Position numbers and translations under genes: made by a program
Assembly: GCA_023418505.1 (NCBI GenBank)
Contig: JAEZZR010000002.1
Location: 1 to 64,000, forward strand
DNA: 64,000 bases
Direction: 5' to 3'
Source: Actinomycetes bacterium
Lineage (GTDB): Bacteria > Actinomycetota > Actinomycetes > Mycobacteriales > Mycobacteriaceae
The notes under the pieces: model-generated
Database searches by the model: none
The model's input: the letters and a program-made list of their open reading frames with translations, nothing else
What the model was told of the DNA's origin: nothing
Shown: positions 44,501 to 51,499 of the stretch, piece after piece
How the letters are laid out: the number at the start of each line of letters is the position of its first letter
How positions within the stretch are numbered: position 1 is the first letter of the stretch

Positions 44501-44588
44501 CTACCACCACGAACACCGCAACGGCGATGGTCAGTGCTTTTTGCCTGCCTGAACCCGATTTGCGTGGCCTAGTCATATTGAAAGACAA
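41583..44588 (-). CDS. UPF0182 family large membrane protein
   Basis: About 1001 aa. The TTG at 44588 follows AAGGAG with 5-nt spacing; GTG 44594 and ATG 44576 are alternatives. Seven N-terminal membrane helices (about residues 20-290) precede a long extracytoplasmic region and a low-complexity acidic insert EEEEDEEAIEEGAEA (about 350-365), ending in an Asp/Ser-rich and helical tail (about 930-1001). UPF0182 proteins are conserved in actinobacteria but have no established function. The PPA1309-family gene diverges from it, a pairing found in many actinobacteria. Confidence 0.88.
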   Translation of the reverse strand: MSFNMTRPRKSGSGRQKALTIAVAVFVVVAFLAPILVNLYADFKWFGEVDYRGVFTTQWITRIVMFVLSALVLGAIVWFAMYWAWRARPEFIGQNDPNSPQVIYRKMAESGVRPVQLAVPIGFGFLGGLVGQANWRSVQMFLNSQEFGQTDPQYGKDLGFYAFELPLWVFIANSAVFAVIIAFLLSLITHYLLGGIRAGNPTAGQKTFVSGAARMQLATWAGIFMLLKAVSYWLDRYELLNNRQNTFTGASYTDINALLPAKIVLLLIALVVAAAFFAAIFLKNLAIPAMATVLMLVSAGAIGVAWPLAVEQFSVDPNRATKEREYIARNIESTRYHYGLGEDKVDIIRNWGVPAEEEEDEEAIEEGAEAIAADTATLANIRILDPEVLPRTFTQQRQLKNFYGFPDVLAMDRYEVDGELRDFVVAARELNPQTLQGNQQDWINRHTVYTHGNGFVAAPANKVDEVAADSGSTRGGYPLYTVADLFESEDPNGMNLDLEQPRTYFGPVIANSDADYAIVGDNGDGRDYEYDADGRNFTYDGTGGVNIGNIFSRAMYAARYQELNILLTDRIGDGSKIIYNRDPRDRVQKVAPWLTTDTKTYPAVIDGRIKWIVDGYTTLARMPYSERTSLTETTQDSLNPDGTPRPLPNEQVSYIRNSVKATVDAYDGTVDIYEFDEQDPVLKTWRGVFPDVVKPKSEISDELMSHLRYPEDLFKVQRELMTKYHVSDPGTFFANDAFWSVPQDPTAPEDRGLSQPPYYVVASDPHTGEASFQLISAFRGLEREFLSAHMSVSSDPETFGDITIRALPTNTQTLGPKQAQDTMMSADEVAQDRTLLEGTNVVTNGNLLTLPVGDGEILYVEPVYTQRKNQETAFPKLLRVLVSYRGEVGYGATVGEALSQVGIDPAATTKVAGEDVSREEQADDEETTAGAAGAAASGDSDRDSDSRGQVDVAARDEAAGRISSALQRLEQAQKDGDYAAQGQALADLDRAAADYQRANGQ

Positions 44589-44678
44589 GGTCACTCCTTA
44601 TTCTTCGTTACTAATCATCTTGTTAATCTTCTATCTCCTACTCTAAAGACAACGTAAAAGTTCGCTAGAAAGTTTCCT

Positions 44679-45350
44679 ATGTTTTCTTCATCTGACGACG
44701 TCACAGACCACGCAGGTACGCCTTCTTCCGAGGGGCTCGCAGCAGTGCCTTACGACGAGCGCTTCACCGACAGCGGTTTTGCTGCACGGGCGTTGAGTCG
44801 CGCCACTGTGGAGGCAGTGGAATATGCGCATGCGGGTGGCTGGGATGCTGCACCGATGCTGTTTGCTTTGGCGCCAACTTCAGCGGTTGAAGAGGTCTAT
44901 GGAGACTTTTCCGACGACGCTTCGCCTTTAACCTTGATTGCCCAAGATCCCCTATTAGAAGAGGTAGAAGGCGGTAGCCCAGAATTAGCCGATTTTCTGG
45001 CACGCACCATGTGGCCATCTGGCGTTGTTGGCGCGGTATTAGTGCAGGAAATTCTAGTGGTAGCACCAGAGGATGAAGCGCAGTTGGATGAGCTGCCATT
45101 AGCTGACCTTTCGTTGACCGAGGTACGCCAACGCAGCGATGCTGGAATTGCACGCCAGGCACGGTTGATCACAGGCGTTTTAGATGCAGGCAGTTCAGAT
45201 TCCGGTCCGGCGTTAACCTTGCTGCAACCACGCCCTACAGAAGCACAGATTGCCGAGCGAGGCGCCTTCGCCGAAGACGACATTGATCTGCGCGAAGCAA
45301 ATGGGCTTGCCGACGGGGTCATCGCTGCGTTACGGAACACGTTTCAGTAG
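44679..45350 (+). CDS. PPA1309 family protein
   Basis: 223 aa. The family signature is GGWDAAPMLFALAPTSAVEEV, then LADFLARTMWPSGVVGAVLVQEILVVAPEDE and IARQARLITGVLDAGSSDSGPALTLLQPRP; all occur in order, so assignment is secure. Function unknown; the family almost always neighbours UPF0182 genes, implying a shared role. The N-terminus (MFSSSDDVTDHAG) is polar and variable. No ribosome-binding site obvious. Confidence 0.85.
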   Translation: MFSSSDDVTDHAGTPSSEGLAAVPYDERFTDSGFAARALSRATVEAVEYAHAGGWDAAPMLFALAPTSAVEEVYGDFSDDASPLTLIAQDPLLEEVEGGSPELADFLARTMWPSGVVGAVLVQEILVVAPEDEAQLDELPLADLSLTEVRQRSDAGIARQARLITGVLDAGSSDSGPALTLLQPRPTEAQIAERGAFAEDDIDLREANGLADGVIAALRNTFQ

Positions 45351-45526
45351 AAGGCAGAGCCGATTATGGCGATTTCTAGGAATTTTTTGTTGCAGCTATA
45401 GGCCATTCCATTGCTGGGATGGGCTCAAACCGTGCCGACATTTTGCGTATAGTGAGAATCAATTGCCCCAACAGCCCCAGGCGTTTACTCTATTAACAGC
45501 TTCGAGTGGCGGATATATGACGCGTG

Positions 45527-45547
45527 TCACCTAGTTTAGCTAGGTGA
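45527..45547. promoter_or_regulatory. Inverted repeat upstream of the SGNH hydrolase gene
   Basis: TCACCTAG-TTTAG-CTAGGTGA, perfect 8-bp arms with a 5-nt loop, ends 6 bp before the -35 element. The inner arms CCTAG/CTAGG with the same 5-nt spacing recur upstream of the carboxylesterase gene (49984-49998). Probable operator. Confidence 0.45.
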
Positions 45548-45552
45548 ACAGG

Positions 45553-45584
45553 TTGACAATCGCCCTCAAACCGAGTTTTATAAC
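45553..45584 (+). promoter_or_regulatory. Promoter of the SGNH hydrolase gene
   Basis: -35 TTGACA (45553-45558) and -10 TATAAC (45579-45584) with a 20-nt spacer; a shifted TTATAA gives 19 nt. The start codon lies about 45 nt downstream with GAGGA at 45616-45620. Confidence 0.5.
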
Positions 45585-45629
45585 AAGGTGATAAAGATGC
45601 CGGGATCGGAAGACTGAGGAACTCTTAAG

Positions 45630-46469
45630 ATGAAACTTAAATTCACCCGTCGCATTGCCGCGATTACCGCTGCTGCAGCGACCGTAGCAGCGGCTGTATT
45701 GACTGGCGGTGGCGCAACTGCCCTCCCATCCGGAAACTATGTTGCGTTCGGCGACTCGTTCCCAGCCAACCCAGGCAATAGCGATCCTTCTGAAATCGGC
45801 GCTGGTGGCTGCCCACAGTCGGTCAGCAACGTTAGCCGCAAGGTGGCACACAAGACTGGCCTGTTGCTGCACGACTACTCTTGCAACGGCAGCGTGGTCT
45901 ACATGCCAAACGACCCAATTAAGATGCTGAACTCGCAGGTTGACCGCGCGATCGCTAACGGCCACCTGAACCACGAGACTCAGATGGTTACCTTCTTCTT
46001 GGGCGCTAACGACGCTATGCAGGCGTTCTGGGCTCCAAACCAGATCCAGGACGAACTGTTCAACCGCGCCATGGTTGATGCGATCAACAAGGTCAAGCAC
46101 ACCAACCCAACCGCACGCATCATGCTGGTGGGTTACCCAGAGATCACCTCTCGCGATAACGTGCACTTCGCTTGCCCAATCAACGCTTTTGGTTTCGCTC
46201 CTCAGATCCCTGCGGCACCAGTTCACACTATTGAGATGACTTTGCAGGCACGCCAGCAGCGCGCAGCAGCTGAAACCGGTGCCGGCTTCATCAACATGAA
46301 GGACATTTCGAACATCCACGTGGCAATGTGTGGTCGCGATGGCGAGCGTCAGGTCTCCGCAATCTTGGACTCTGACACCTCCCAGTACAACATGACCAAC
46401 CACTTGACCTTCCGTGGCACCGACGTTTTCTCGGATATCATCGCAAACGTCTACCGCAGCACCTTCTAA
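45630..46469 (+). CDS. Secreted SGNH/GDSL-type hydrolase
   Basis: 279 aa. Signal peptide of about 31 residues (MKLKFTRRIAAITAAAATVAAAVLTGGGATA), cleavage near ATA-LPS. The mature enzyme has block I YVAFGDSFPANPG with catalytic Ser, GGCPQ, block III FFLGANDAMQAF and a C-terminal NMTNHLTFRGTDVF with the catalytic His. The Asp of the usual DxxH pair is not at its normal position (M-T-N-H here). Four Cys in the mature part suggest two disulfides. Acts on lipid or polysaccharide esters at the cell surface. Has its own promoter and terminator. Confidence 0.85.
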   Translation: MKLKFTRRIAAITAAAATVAAAVLTGGGATALPSGNYVAFGDSFPANPGNSDPSEIGAGGCPQSVSNVSRKVAHKTGLLLHDYSCNGSVVYMPNDPIKMLNSQVDRAIANGHLNHETQMVTFFLGANDAMQAFWAPNQIQDELFNRAMVDAINKVKHTNPTARIMLVGYPEITSRDNVHFACPINAFGFAPQIPAAPVHTIEMTLQARQQRAAAETGAGFINMKDISNIHVAMCGRDGERQVSAILDSDTSQYNMTNHLTFRGTDVFSDIIANVYRSTF

Positions 46470-46508
46470 AGTCCCTTGGGCGATGATCGGCCTGGTACTT
46501 GAAGAAAA

Positions 46509-46540
46509 AAGCGCTTAGAAGAATCATCTTCTAGGCGCTT
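46509..46540. terminator. Terminator after the SGNH hydrolase gene
   Basis: A long stem AAGCGC-T-TAGAAGA/TCTTCTA-G-GCGCTT with loop ATCA is followed by TTTCG on the plus strand and by AAAAAA on the other side, so it can stop transcription from both sides. Confidence 0.85.
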
Positions 46541-46567
46541 TCGCTGTTAATGGGCACCTGCTAAGAA

Positions 46568-46711
46568 CTAGACGGATGCCAAGAAACTTTCCGCCTTATC
46601 CACAGCAGCGTGGGTAGCTTTCATAAAAGCATCCACTGTTGCACTCTCACCCAATCCAAGATCATCGAGGCTACACGCTTGAGCATACGTTGGGCAGCAT
46701 ACGTTGGGCAT
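46568..46711 (-). CDS. Possible continuation of the HicB-like ORF in another frame
   Basis: 47 aa from an ATG at 46711: LDDLGLGESATVDAFMKATHAAVDKAESFLASV looks like a genuine helical C-terminus. It overlaps the end of the HicB-like frame and begins inside the 14-bp duplication, so the two may be halves of one gene split by repeat slippage. Alternatively a small independent peptide or noise. Confidence 0.3.
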   Translation of the reverse strand: MPNVCCPTYAQACSLDDLGLGESATVDAFMKATHAAVDKAESFLASV

Positions 46712-46943
46712 TGAAGTCTTGTAACGTACGTACCCAGACGTCTGGAAAGTTGCTATCTTCAGGTCGTACTAGGTGTTCATGAAACTCATCGAGTTCAATT
46801 GTGCCTTCTTCGGCCTCCAGATGAAGTGCTATAGAGCTTTTAACGTCTTCTCTGGCTACCTCGAGCGTATCACCCGCCCCATATACGGAATGATCGATAC
46901 CATAAGCCTCCCACAGCGGAGATTGGTTCTCGTACCAGCGCAA
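46671..46943 (-). CDS. HicB-like antitoxin family ORF, 3' end disturbed
   Basis: 90 aa: GIDHSVYGAGDTLEVAREDVKSSIALHLEAEEGTIEL (about residues 15-50) matches the HicB fold (GDTLEEA..x4..AIELHLE). HicB antitoxins pair with HicA toxins, but no toxin gene is adjacent, so this is likely an orphan or degraded copy. A 14-bp tandem duplication sits in the last codons; a second frame over the same bases reads on to a stop at 46568 with protein-like content (46568-46711). No ribosome-binding site is clear. Low to moderate confidence as a functional gene. Confidence 0.45.
   Translation of the reverse strand: MRWYENQSPLWEAYGIDHSVYGAGDTLEVAREDVKSSIALHLEAEEGTIELDEFHEHLVRPEDSNFPDVWVRTLQDFNAQRMLPNVCSSV
46683..46710. 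repeat. 14-bp tandem duplication in the HicB-like gene
   Basis: GCATACGTTGGGCA is present at 46683-46696 and 46697-46710 with no difference. The period of 14 shifts the reading frame. Confidence 0.92.
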
Positions 46944-46951
46944 ACGAAGAC

Positions 46952-46982
46952 GAATCCCCCGGCCATTTTGACCGGGGGATTC
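46952..46982 (-). terminator. Hairpin terminator of ssrA
   Basis: An 11-bp perfect stem GAATCCCCCGG/CCGGGGGATTC with a 9-nt loop directly follows the tmRNA 3' end (46990) on the minus strand. The U-run on that side is weak. Confidence 0.7.
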
Positions 46983-46989
46983 TTATTAG

Positions 46990-47369
46990 TGGAGCCGCCG
47001 GGAATTGAACCCGGGTCCATCGCCACTTTGCCAGGGCTTCTCCGTGCGCAGTTCACACAGGATCTCTACTCGGCTCTCCGACTCGGGCGAACTCGTCTCG
47101 GATGATGAGCCCAGTTAACGGTGTGCAGTCCCGGTTTATCCCGTTAACACGATAAACCAGCAAGCCTCTTAAACGATGCCAGGTTCCAAATCAGAGGCAA
47201 ACTTGGCCTGACAGACACGCAAGCTCGCTATTAGGCAGCGAGGGCGTAGTCGCGCTGAGTGTTCTCGGCGCTTATCAATTTGCTGCGACGCTTCAAATCG
47301 GTGGTCTCCAGCCTGCACCGGCACGCTTCCCCTAGCTCACTGAAACGATGTCGAAACCAAATCGACCCC
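46990..47369 (-). ncRNA. ssrA: tmRNA (ssrA)
   Basis: 380 nt. The tRNA-like ends pair: 5' GGGGTCG with 3' GGCTCCA region, T-arm GGTTCAATTCCCGGC near the 3' end. The tag reading frame is at 47231-47269, encoding AENTQRDYALAA followed by TAA; the proteolysis signal YALAA matches actinobacterial tmRNA tags. Rescues ribosomes stalled on mRNAs without stop codons. Together with SmpB, encoded just upstream on the same strand. Pseudoknot-rich region between the tag and the 3' end was not modelled. Confidence 0.96.
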
Positions 47370-47492
47370 TTCAGACACCACCCGATGAAGTATGCACAAA
47401 TCGAGCGGAACGCCAACACTACCCGCATATGCAGGTAGTTGGCAAGTTTCTTACTGGCACCAATAGCCCGCCGTCGTTAAAGCTCAGGAGCC

Positions 47493-47996
47493 CTACCCTT
47501 GGATGCCTTTAACGCGACGCCCCAATTCACGGGTAATTTCACGCTCTTCTGTGCGACGCTTAATATCCTGCCGCTTGTCGTAGTCCTGCTTACCACGAGC
47601 TAAACCAAGCTCAACTTTTAAACGTCCCTGGTTGAAGTACAACTTCAAAGGCACCAAGGTGTTATTACCATCGCGGACTTTACCCCACAGCGAATCGATC
47701 TCCCTGCGGTGCAACAGCAGCTTGCGATTACGTTTTGGCGTGTGGTTAGTCCAGGAACCATTAGAGTATTCGGGGATGTGTAGGTTGCATAGCCACACTT
47801 CGCCGTCGTCAATCGTCGCAAAGCTATCCCCAAGCGAGGCACGTCCTTCGCGCAGCGACTTTACTTCCGTGCCCACCAGCACGATGCCGCACTCGTAAGT
47901 TTCCAAGATGTGGTAGTCATGCCGGGCGCGCCGATTGGTAGCGACGGTGAGTGTGCCGTCGCTAGATACATTCTTTTTCGACTTTTTCTTGCCCAT
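47493..47996 (-). CDS. smpB: SsrA-binding protein SmpB
   Basis: 167 aa. RNA-binding partner that loads tmRNA on stalled ribosomes. Motifs: [69 protein letters not shown] and the basic C-terminus [29 protein letters not shown] that enters the mRNA channel. It lies just upstream of ssrA in the same direction with about 120 bp between. In many corynebacteria smpB follows ftsX; here it is separated from ftsX by almost 19 kb, a local rearrangement. Confidence 0.97.
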   Translation of the reverse strand: MGKKKSKKNVSSDGTLTVATNRRARHDYHILETYECGIVLVGTEVKSLREGRASLGDSFATIDDGEVWLCNLHIPEYSNGSWTNHTPKRNRKLLLHRREIDSLWGKVRDGNNTLVPLKLYFNQGRLKVELGLARGKQDYDKRQDIKRRTEEREITRELGRRVKGIQG

Positions 47997-48224
47997 AACC
48001 TGCGCAATCCTACCGACAAAGCGTGACTACTGGCAATTGCAAGGAAGCCGTCTACCCTCCGGCACCACCTGCAACCAGAAAATCACCGACAGAAATATCT
48101 GAATGCACTTCTCTTATTAGTGCCATACCGCGTAATCTAAGCTACGCGTATTTTTTAGCTGGATACTTCTTAGTAAATTCTTGCATGTCGCGCGATGAGA
48201 AACGAAGAGTAAGAAACGGCGGGT

Positions 48225-49955
48225 ATGAATATGGGACAACCCCGAACTAAATCCCCAACAAAAACGGACGCGAAACAGGGACAGTCCCAGAGCGGCACCG
48301 AAAAGCCAAAAGGTTTCCTCGCTGGTTTGGAGAAGGTAGGCAACGCCCTGCCGAATCCATTCTGGTTGTTTGTGATCCTGGCGGGCATCGTGGTGGTTTC
48401 CTCGTGGATCGGCGCCACCATGGGCATGTCTGCCGAAGATCCGGCTACCGGCGAGCTGGTAGAGGTACAAAACCTCGCTACCACCGAGTATCTGCAGATG
48501 ATGGTCACCGAGGCGGTGGATAACTTCGTCAACTTTGCACCACTGGGATTGATCCTGGTGTGCATGCTTGGTGTGGCGATCGCTGAATACTCTGGTTTCA
48601 TTGGTTCGGCGATTCGTGGGGCGATTTCGAAGGTGAAGTCGCCAGTCATGCTGACCTTCGTGGTGGCACTTGCTGGCGTTACCGGTTCGATTGCTTCAGA
48701 CGCCGTGTACGTGATCCTGATTCCGCTAGGTGCTGCGTCTTTCCGCGCGGTGGGCCGTAGCCCGATCGTAGGCGCGATGGTGGCCTTTGCTGCTTCTTCG
48801 GCTGGCTTCAACTCCTCGCTGGTTTTGAATATCACCGACGTGCTGCTGGCTGGTATCTCCACGCAGGCTGCACAGTTCGTTGATCCGGAATACGTGGTCT
48901 CGCCTTTGGCGAACTACTTCTTCACGATGGCGTCGGCAATTGTGTTGGCGATTATCATCACCGCTGTCACGGAGCTGTTCGTGACTAAGCACGTGCGCAA
49001 GACCATCGACGAAAGCCAGGTACAAAACGAAGCTGCCGAGTTCGTCAAGCCCGATACCGGCGAGGACGCAGACCAGGCTGACGAAGCTAGCGCCGACGAA
49101 CCTGCCACCGACACCGACGCAGGCAAAGAGGATACCTTCGCAACAAAGACCGATTCGGCTAACGACGATTCCGCTGAAGGTACCGAAGAGCTAGCTTTGG
49201 ATTCCTCGGAGACTCGCGGCCTGAAGGTCGCTGGTTTAGTAGCACTAGCTTTCCTTGCGGGCTGGGCAGCACTGTTGTTCGTACCTGGTTCGCCACTGCG
49301 TGGTGAGGGCGATGGCATTTTGAACTCGCCACTGCTCACCGACATCGTGGTGTCCATCGCCCTATTCTTCGCCGTAGTTGGTATCGCCTACGGCCTGGCT
49401 GCGAAAACCATTCGCTCCTCTGCCGATGTGCCTGCCTTCATGGAAAAGGGCTTGGGCACTCTAACTGCCATGATGGTGCTGTTCTTCGCAGTCGCACAGT
49501 TCACTGCATACTTCAGCTGGTCGAATCTGGGCACATGGACGGCGATCCGTGGCGCTGAGTTGCTGACCTCCGCAGATCTGCCACCGCTGGTACTCTTCGC
49601 AGCATTCGTATTGATGGTTGCAGTGTTGAACTTACTGATTACTTCAGGTTCGGCGCAGTGGGCTTTGATGGCACCAGTGGTCATTCCGATGCTGATGTAC
49701 GTGGACATTGCCCCAGAAGTGGCACAGCAGTTGTTCCGTATTGGTGACTCGCCAACGAACATCATCACCCCAATGTCGCCCTACTTCGCTTTGGCATTGA
49801 CGTTCCTGCAGAAGTACTACAAGCCAGCCGGCGTGGGTACGTTGATGTCGCTGGCTATTCCGTACTCGATTGCGATGGTGCTGGGCTGGTTCGCATTCTT
49901 CGTGGTCTGGTACTTGCTAGGCATTCCATTGGGCCCGGGTGTACCAATCCGGTAG
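48225..49955 (+). CDS. AbgT family transporter
   Basis: 576 aa, about 11-12 membrane helices. AbgT proteins export sulfonamides or import p-aminobenzoyl-glutamate, depending on the member. Family motifs: LEKVGNALPNPFWLFVILAG, ITPMSPYFALALTFLQKYYKPAGVGTLMSL (C-terminal signature) and SGSAQWALMAPVVIPML. A cytoplasmic acidic insert (about residues 265-325, rich in Asp, Glu, Ala and Ser) interrupts the membrane domain and is not in E. coli AbgT. Start ATG 48225, with an in-frame ATG two codons later. Substrate unknown. Confidence 0.88.
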   Translation: MNMGQPRTKSPTKTDAKQGQSQSGTEKPKGFLAGLEKVGNALPNPFWLFVILAGIVVVSSWIGATMGMSAEDPATGELVEVQNLATTEYLQMMVTEAVDNFVNFAPLGLILVCMLGVAIAEYSGFIGSAIRGAISKVKSPVMLTFVVALAGVTGSIASDAVYVILIPLGAASFRAVGRSPIVGAMVAFAASSAGFNSSLVLNITDVLLAGISTQAAQFVDPEYVVSPLANYFFTMASAIVLAIIITAVTELFVTKHVRKTIDESQVQNEAAEFVKPDTGEDADQADEASADEPATDTDAGKEDTFATKTDSANDDSAEGTEELALDSSETRGLKVAGLVALAFLAGWAALLFVPGSPLRGEGDGILNSPLLTDIVVSIALFFAVVGIAYGLAAKTIRSSADVPAFMEKGLGTLTAMMVLFFAVAQFTAYFSWSNLGTWTAIRGAELLTSADLPPLVLFAAFVLMVAVLNLLITSGSAQWALMAPVVIPMLMYVDIAPEVAQQLFRIGDSPTNIITPMSPYFALALTFLQKYYKPAGVGTLMSLAIPYSIAMVLGWFAFFVVWYLLGIPLGPGVPIR

Positions 49956-49982
49956 GTTTAGATTCTTTTACTAAACATTTTT

Positions 49983-49999
49983 GCCTAGCTGCACTAGGC
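49983..49999. promoter_or_regulatory. Inverted repeat upstream of the carboxylesterase gene
   Basis: GCCTAG-CTGCA-CTAGGC, 6-bp arms with a 5-nt spacer, 9 bp before the start codon and overlapping the ribosome-binding region. The CCTAG-N5-CTAGG core is shared with 45530-45544 upstream of the SGNH hydrolase gene. Confidence 0.45.
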
Positions 50000-50008
50000 T
50001 AAGGGGCA

Positions 50009-51427
50009 ATGAACACTTCAGATTCTTCTGCCCCTTCTGCCCCTTCTTGGTCCACTTCTTCTGGTGGTCTGATCATCGGGTTTGCTGATCAGGTAGATCA
50101 CGATGATCCGCGCACCGTTTTCCGCGCCACCGGCATTCCTTATGCCAACGCCCCGCGTGGCCGGCTGCCTCAAATCCTCCATCCGGGTGTGGCTCCGATT
50201 CAGGCCACCACCCCAGGTCCTACTTGTCCGCAGGGGCCGATCTCTCCGATTTCGCGATTGCTCTCGCCGAAGGCTCAGCCTCAGGAGCACAGCGAAGATT
50301 GCTTGCGCTTAAGCATCACTACTCCCCCGGATCTGGCTGACGAAGAAAAACTGCCCGTCATCGTCTGGATCCACGGTGGCGGCAATAACTCCGGCGGTGG
50401 CGATCTGCCCCGCTTCGCGCCCCATCGCATGGTCGCTGATCATCGCGTGATCGTGGTGGGGGTGACCTTCCGCTTAGGCTTCTTCGGATTCTTAGGGACG
50501 CACGATTCCGAGCTTGCCGACGACGTTTCAGTTACTCCCGGCAACAGCCACAGCAACTTGGCGATTTACGATGTGCGCACTGCTTTGCAGTGGGTTGCCG
50601 AGCACATCGCAGACTTTGGTGGCGATCCAGAAAAGATCACTGCCTTAGGTCAGTCCGCTGGTGCCGATCTAATCCTTGCGGTTTTAGCAGCTGCTGGACA
50701 TGAAGACAGCGACATTCCTTTCCAGCGTGCGATCTTGCACAGCCCACCGTTGTCTTTTATTGAAGGACTCTTCCCAGAGCGTAAGGCTCAGCGCGCCGAA
50801 ATCTTTGAGCACATGCGCCAATGCCAAAAAGACAATACCGATCTGGTGGCAGCAGAAATCGAAGCTTCCAAAGCTACGCTAGAGAAATACCCCGACGCCG
50901 GAATGCCGCTCGGGCCGGAATACGGGCGGGCACCACTTCCCGCAGATGAGAATGTCATCGATGCGCTAACGGCGTCGTTAAGCAAAATCGACGTCGTATT
51001 CGGGCATACCCCGCGCGAGGCAGGCTTGTTTATTTGGCCGCATCCGAAGGCGCAGAAGGCGCGGAAGATTCCGTTGGTGGGTAAGTCGCTGGTGGAAAAA
51101 GCGATCCACAAAGCCACAGAGAAAACCTACTTGAGCGCCAAGTTCGCCGAGATTTCCAGCTCCGCCCGGCGCGCCTATCAATTCGAGTTCGATTGGGGTG
51201 CGGCCGACAACCCATACCGGGGCGTGCATACCAGTGAGTTGCCGTTGTTGTTCGGCAAGCAGGAAAGCTGGGAAGATTCGGTGCTGCTGGAAGATACGCG
51301 GTGGGAGCTGGTCATCGAAGACGGGCGTGCGCTGTCGCAGTTGTGGGCGCAGTTTGCTCGCGACGGTGAACTTGCCAGTGGTGCCACGAAGTTCCATTAC
51401 GGGCAGTTGGATCTCAAGCAGCGCTAG
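50009..51427 (+). CDS. Type-B carboxylesterase family protein
   Basis: 472 aa. Cytoplasmic or peripheral alpha/beta-hydrolase, with VVWIHGGGNNSGGGDLPRF oxyanion-hole segment (about residues 116-133), nucleophile elbow GQSAGADLILAVLAAAG (Ser about 216) and the catalytic His in GHTPREAG (about 336) or near VHTSELPLLFG (about 404). An N-terminal Ser/Pro/Ala-rich stretch (APSAPSWSTSS) is low complexity. Substrate is unknown; the family includes p-nitrobenzyl esterases and paraoxonase-like enzymes. Preceded by the inverted repeat at 49983. Confidence 0.82.
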   Translation: MNTSDSSAPSAPSWSTSSGGLIIGFADQVDHDDPRTVFRATGIPYANAPRGRLPQILHPGVAPIQATTPGPTCPQGPISPISRLLSPKAQPQEHSEDCLRLSITTPPDLADEEKLPVIVWIHGGGNNSGGGDLPRFAPHRMVADHRVIVVGVTFRLGFFGFLGTHDSELADDVSVTPGNSHSNLAIYDVRTALQWVAEHIADFGGDPEKITALGQSAGADLILAVLAAAGHEDSDIPFQRAILHSPPLSFIEGLFPERKAQRAEIFEHMRQCQKDNTDLVAAEIEASKATLEKYPDAGMPLGPEYGRAPLPADENVIDALTASLSKIDVVFGHTPREAGLFIWPHPKAQKARKIPLVGKSLVEKAIHKATEKTYLSAKFAEISSSARRAYQFEFDWGAADNPYRGVHTSELPLLFGKQESWEDSVLLEDTRWELVIEDGRALSQLWAQFARDGELASGATKFHYGQLDLKQR

Positions 51428-51473
51428 CTATTCTGTACCGCTAGCTATTCTGTGCGGCTAGCTATTCCGTTGG
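51423..51473. repeat. 17-bp tandem repeat after the carboxylesterase gene, 3 copies
   Basis: GCTAGCTATTCTGTACC at 51423-51439, GCTAGCTATTCTGTGCG at 51440-51456 and GCTAGCTATTCCGTTGG at 51457-51473. The first unit contains the gene's stop codon. Confidence 0.92.
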
Positions 51474-51487
51474 GGAGGGTTCTGTGT

Positions 51488-51493
51488 TAAACT
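51488..51493 (+). promoter_or_regulatory. -10 element of the CDF transporter gene (leaderless)
   Basis: TAAACT is 6 nt before the ATG at 51500, with no Shine-Dalgarno. Confidence 0.45.
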
Positions 51494-51499
51494 CACCCT

